Assembly (NCBI GenBank): GCA_964440345.1 | Contig: CAYTSA010000131.1 | Location: 1 to 7,353 of the forward strand | Source: CAYTSA01 sp964440345 | GTDB taxonomy: Bacteria > Desulfobacterota > Desulfovibrionia > Desulfovibrionales > Desulfovibrionaceae | Length of the DNA: 7,353 bases | Reading direction: 5' to 3' | In this document: in pieces, positions 6,501 to 7,353 of the stretch | Position numbering within the stretch: the stretch's first letter is position 1 | How the letters are laid out: the number at the start of each line of letters is the position of its first letter | Notes under the pieces: generated by a model | Told to the model about the DNA's origin: nothing | Database searches by the model: none | The model's input: the letters and a program-made list of their open reading frames with translations, nothing else | Translations under genes and position numbers: made by a program

Positions 6501-7353
6501 TCACAGTGTCAAAAAATATAACATAGCGTACTTGTTTTGCAAATATGTGACAAACCGCCCTGCCCCAGCCTCTTCGCCTGTGGCCTGCAGCATCAGCTCC
6601 CGCGGCCAGTAGCGCATCCCCTGGGAATGAATTTTTTCGTGCAGCCAGCCGAGCAAAGGCGAGAAATTTCCAGCTGCGAACTGTTCCTCCAGATCGCCCA
6701 AATCCCTCGCAGCGGCCCAATACAGCTGACCGGCGTACACATTGCCCAAGGTGTAGGTAGGAAAATATCCGAACAAGCCGGCCGACCAGTGCACGTCCTG
6801 CATCACCCCGTCGCGCGCCGTCCCAGGCTGCACTCCCAGCAGCGCCTCCATTTTTTCGTTCCAGGCCTGGGGCAGGTCTGCAGGCTCCAGCTCGCCACGG
6901 AAGAGGGCCAGCTCCAACTCAAAGCGCAGCAGCACGTGCAGGTTGTACGTCACCTCGTCCGCCTCAGTGCGAATAAGGCTGGGCGCCGCCGCATTTACCG
7001 CTCGGGCCATATCCTCTGGCGTCAAGGACGCCAAAGCCGGAAACCGCTCTGCAAGCTGCGGCTGCATCCAGCGCCAGAACCCCAAAGACCGGGCGACCAT
7101 GTTCTCCAGCATGCGGGACTGGGATTCATGCACGCCAAGGGACACGGATTGGCCGGCAGGCGTTCCCCAGTGTTCCGGGGGCAAGCCCTTCTCATAGATG
7201 GCGTGCCCGGTTTCATGGATGGCGCTGAAAAAGCCTTCTGTAAAATTCCCAGGTTTGTAGCGCACGGTAATGCGCGCGTCGCCAGGGCCTATGGCTATGG
7301 AAAAAGGATGGGCCGAAACATCCATGCGGCCAGAGGAAAAATCAAACCCCAGC
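6501..7353 (-). CDS. M32 family metallocarboxypeptidase (carboxypeptidase Taq type), C-terminal part
   Basis: M32 enzymes are cytoplasmic metallopeptidases that remove C-terminal residues from peptides with broad specificity, except where Pro blocks. About 283 of the usual 500 residues are visible. The frame stays open to the right edge, and the residues before the first internal ATG (7325) read LGFDFSSGR, the usual family sequence before DVSAHPFS, so that ATG is not the start. The zinc site is HETGH (codons 7217-7203), with the third ligand Glu in HESQSR (codon 7127-7125), 26 residues after the second His, as in the Pyrococcus enzyme. The family signature HWSAGLFGYFPTYTLG lies within 6790-6740. 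All visible catalytic residues are intact and the C-terminus is complete. The next gene starts 15 bases after the stop. The promoter and N-terminus lie outside the window. Confidence 0.95.
   Translation of the reverse strand, partial: LGFDFSSGRMDVSAHPFSIAIGPGDARITVRYKPGNFTEGFFSAIHETGHAIYEKGLPPEHWGTPAGQSVSLGVHESQSRMLENMVARSLGFWRWMQPQLAERFPALASLTPEDMARAVNAAAPSLIRTEADEVTYNLHVLLRFELELALFRGELEPADLPQAWNEKMEALLGVQPGTARDGVMQDVHWSAGLFGYFPTYTLGNVYAGQLYWAAARDLGDLEEQFAAGNFSPLLGWLHEKIHSQGMRYWPRELMLQATGEEAGAGRFVTYLQNKYAMLYFLTL

Overview
The window reads as chromosomal DNA from a moderately GC-rich bacterium. The gene set (a degenerate receiver fused to TPR repeats, a PurH protein with only the AICAR transformylase half, a non-canonical RNase II-type enzyme) fits the Desulfovibrio-like Desulfobacterota best. 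That assignment is inferred from protein style, not from a marker gene. No rRNA, tRNA, CRISPR array or intact mobile element was seen.

Layout. Positions 1-458 hold no convincing gene. They contain short inverted repeats, an attenuator- or terminator-like structure pointing left (78-152), and a possible decayed minus-strand reading frame. Positions 459-2567 (+) encode a 702-residue protein: an N-terminal pseudo-receiver domain, a charged helical linker, then TPR-type helical repeats. It converges on a minus-strand gene series across 162 bases (2568-2729) with no clear terminator.

The minus-strand series, in transcription order, is: an M32 carboxypeptidase (enters from the right edge, C-terminal part only, ends 6501); a small cysteine-rich protein (6485-6231, 15 bases after it); an AT-rich 154-base leader with a weak promoter candidate; a stand-alone AICAR transformylase (purH, about 6076-4820); and an RNase II/RNB-family exoribonuclease (4820-2730). 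The last two overlap by one base in a TGATG stop/start.

How they work together. PurH makes FAICAR in the penultimate step of IMP synthesis. The RNB enzyme returns nucleoside monophosphates from RNA, and M32 peptidases trim peptides from the C-terminus. Co-transcription would join nucleotide synthesis with RNA and peptide turnover, but only the purH-RNB coupling is strongly supported by sequence. The most unusual points are the missing IMP cyclohydrolase domain, the pseudo-receiver with Asn at the phospho-acceptor position, the small Cys-rich ORF, and the leftward RNA structure at the left edge. I found no clear previously undescribed system.
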